Source: Coriobacteriia bacterium (GTDB lineage Bacteria > Actinomycetota > Coriobacteriia > Coriobacteriales > QAMH01). Taken from it: DNA of 5,690 nucleotides. The notes beneath the pieces were generated by a model, which saw only the letters and a list, made by a program, of their open reading frames with translations, was not told the origin of the DNA and made no database searches. Where the stretch lies: assembly GCA_900756605.1 (NCBI GenBank), contig CAAEKX010000345.1, forward strand, positions 1 through 5,690. Direction: 5' to 3'. Below are positions 4,770 to 5,690 of the stretch, in pieces. The translations under genes and the position numbers were made by a program. Position 1 is the stretch's first letter; each line of letters opens with the position of its first letter.

Positions 4770-5690
4770 CTATTGCGCCGGATGTTCCTTCGCTTCGACT
4801 GCGCCCACGTCCTGAGAAACTTCGCAAGCGCAATTCGTGTCGTGCGTCCACCAGATGGTCTTGGGCATACCAGGAATGTTCTGCGCGCAAAACACGGGGT
4901 TCACGCCTTGCTTGCGCTGTGCCGTGTAATCGTCGAGCGCCTTGATGGCCCACTTGCCCAATAGCAGAATCGCTACAAGGTTAATGATGGCCATGAATCC
5001 CATGAAGATGTCGGCGAGGTTCCACGCCAGGCTGAAGTTGTTCACGGCACCAAAGAAGATCGCCGCCAGGCAGAAGAGGCGAAACACGACGAGCACGGTC
5101 TTGCTGTCCTTGATGAAGAGGATATTGCCCTCGGCGTAGAAGTAGTTGCCCACGAGCGAGGAGAACGCAAACAGAATGATACATGCCGTCATGAAGTGAA
5201 TGCCCAGCGGGCCAATCGAATTCGCCATTGCCATCTGCACGAAATCGATGCCGTTGAAGCTGTCGGATGCGACGAGCGCCGCGACGGTATCGGGCTGCTG
5301 CACGCAGAAGATGAGCATCATGAGCGCCGAACAGGTGCAGATCACAAGCGTGTCGATATAGACGGAAAGGCTCTGGACGAGGCCCTGCTTGACGGGGTGC
5401 GACACGTCGGCCGTTGCCGCAGCATTCGGGGCCGATCCCATGCCCGCCTCGTTCGAGAACAAGCCGCGTTTGATGCCCCACATGATCATCGAGCCCGTAA
5501 AGCCGCCGGCAAGCGACGAGAAATCGAAAGCCTGTCCGAAGACGAGTCCGAGTGCCGCAGGAACATCGCCCAAATTGGAAACGCAGGTCCAGATGGAGAT
5601 GAGGATGTAGGCACCGGCCATGATGGGGACGATCCAAGAAGTGATGACCGAGATGCGGTGCACGCCGCCGAAGATGACAACGGCAACAGC
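4770..5690 (-). CDS. Sodium:alanine/glycine symporter, AGCS family (C-terminal part, start outside window)
   Basis: The frame runs from the right edge to a TAG at 4770-4772 and gives 306 residues, roughly the last two thirds of a family usually 440-500 long. The first codons at the edge (VIFGGVHRIS) continue a family motif, so the GTG at 5663 is internal and not the start. The diagnostic AGCS block GLFSNEAGMGSAPNAAA is at visible residues 76-92. SLVGNYFYAEGN (178-189) and WNLADIFMGFMAIIN (223-237) are further family sequences, and the GVNPVF motif (262-267) marks the usual C-terminal cytoplasmic tail. Members carry alanine, glycine or related small amino acids inward with sodium or protons. 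The tail ends with an unusual WWTHDTNCACE stretch (280-290). The gene has its own terminator downstream. Family is secure; exact substrate is not determinable. Confidence 0.93.
   Translation of the reverse strand, partial: AVAVVIFGGVHRISVITSWIVPIMAGAYILISIWTCVSNLGDVPAALGLVFGQAFDFSSLAGGFTGSMIMWGIKRGLFSNEAGMGSAPNAAATADVSHPVKQGLVQSLSVYIDTLVICTCSALMMLIFCVQQPDTVAALVASDSFNGIDFVQMAMANSIGPLGIHFMTACIILFAFSSLVGNYFYAEGNILFIKDSKTVLVVFRLFCLAAIFFGAVNNFSLAWNLADIFMGFMAIINLVAILLLGKWAIKALDDYTAQRKQGVNPVFCAQNIPGMPKTIWWTHDTNCACEVSQDVGAVEAKEHPAQ

Noticed and set aside
4505..4945. Plus-strand 146-codon frame in the intergenic region
   Set aside because: It starts at TTG without a ribosome-binding site, runs through the REP-like hairpin and the symporter terminator, and continues antisense into the symporter gene with low-complexity basic sequence.
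5486..5686. Minus-strand frame overlapping the symporter
   Set aside because: It is a shifted reading of the conserved AGCS coding sequence and has no independent signals.

Overview
The window looks like a chromosomal segment from a moderately GC-rich, Gram-positive gut-type bacterium. Third codon positions are G/C-rich, ribosome-binding sites are clear, and it carries a Bce-type peptide-resistance transporter beside a DUF5692-like membrane protein. From memory of those families I would place it in the Coriobacteriia (Eggerthella/Slackia-like), but that is an inference and no marker gene is present.

Left part (1-3161, + strand): a compact operon. A possible C-terminal tail of an upstream gene (1-81) overlaps a perfect 16-bp palindrome (56-71). 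That palindrome has the TNAC(A/G)-N4-(T/C)GTAA layout of BceR-type operators. Then come a 45-residue single-helix membrane peptide (160-297), an ABC ATPase (290-1114) and a 10-helix FtsX-type permease with a large loop between helices 7 and 8 (1104-3161). The three genes overlap by 8 and 11 bases, so they are probably translationally coupled. The ATPase and permease match the BceAB family. BceAB transporters free cell-wall intermediates from, or expel, antimicrobial peptides, and usually signal to a BceRS-type two-component system. No regulator gene is complete in the window; it may lie upstream.

Middle (3162-3294): a convergent intergenic region with two perfect hairpins. One (3164-3200) follows the permease. 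The other (3224-3255) is a typical intrinsic terminator for the minus-strand gene.

Right part (3295-5690, - strand): a 373-residue polytopic membrane protein of the DUF5692 type (3295-4416) and, upstream of it, the C-terminal two thirds of a sodium:alanine/glycine symporter of the AGCS family (4770 to beyond 5690). The symporter gene ends at its own terminator with a UUCG tetraloop (4720-4748). The two genes are therefore probably separate transcripts, with the DUF5692 promoter somewhere in the AT-rich 4431-4670 stretch.

The most interesting signals are the unannotated coupled small protein, the BceR-like operator with helically phased GTAAG repeats, and two intergenic palindromes (3164-3200 and 4673-4705) sharing the core TGRGACA...TGTCYCA, which suggest a dispersed REP-like family. 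I see no tRNA, rRNA, CRISPR array, insertion sequence or transposase.
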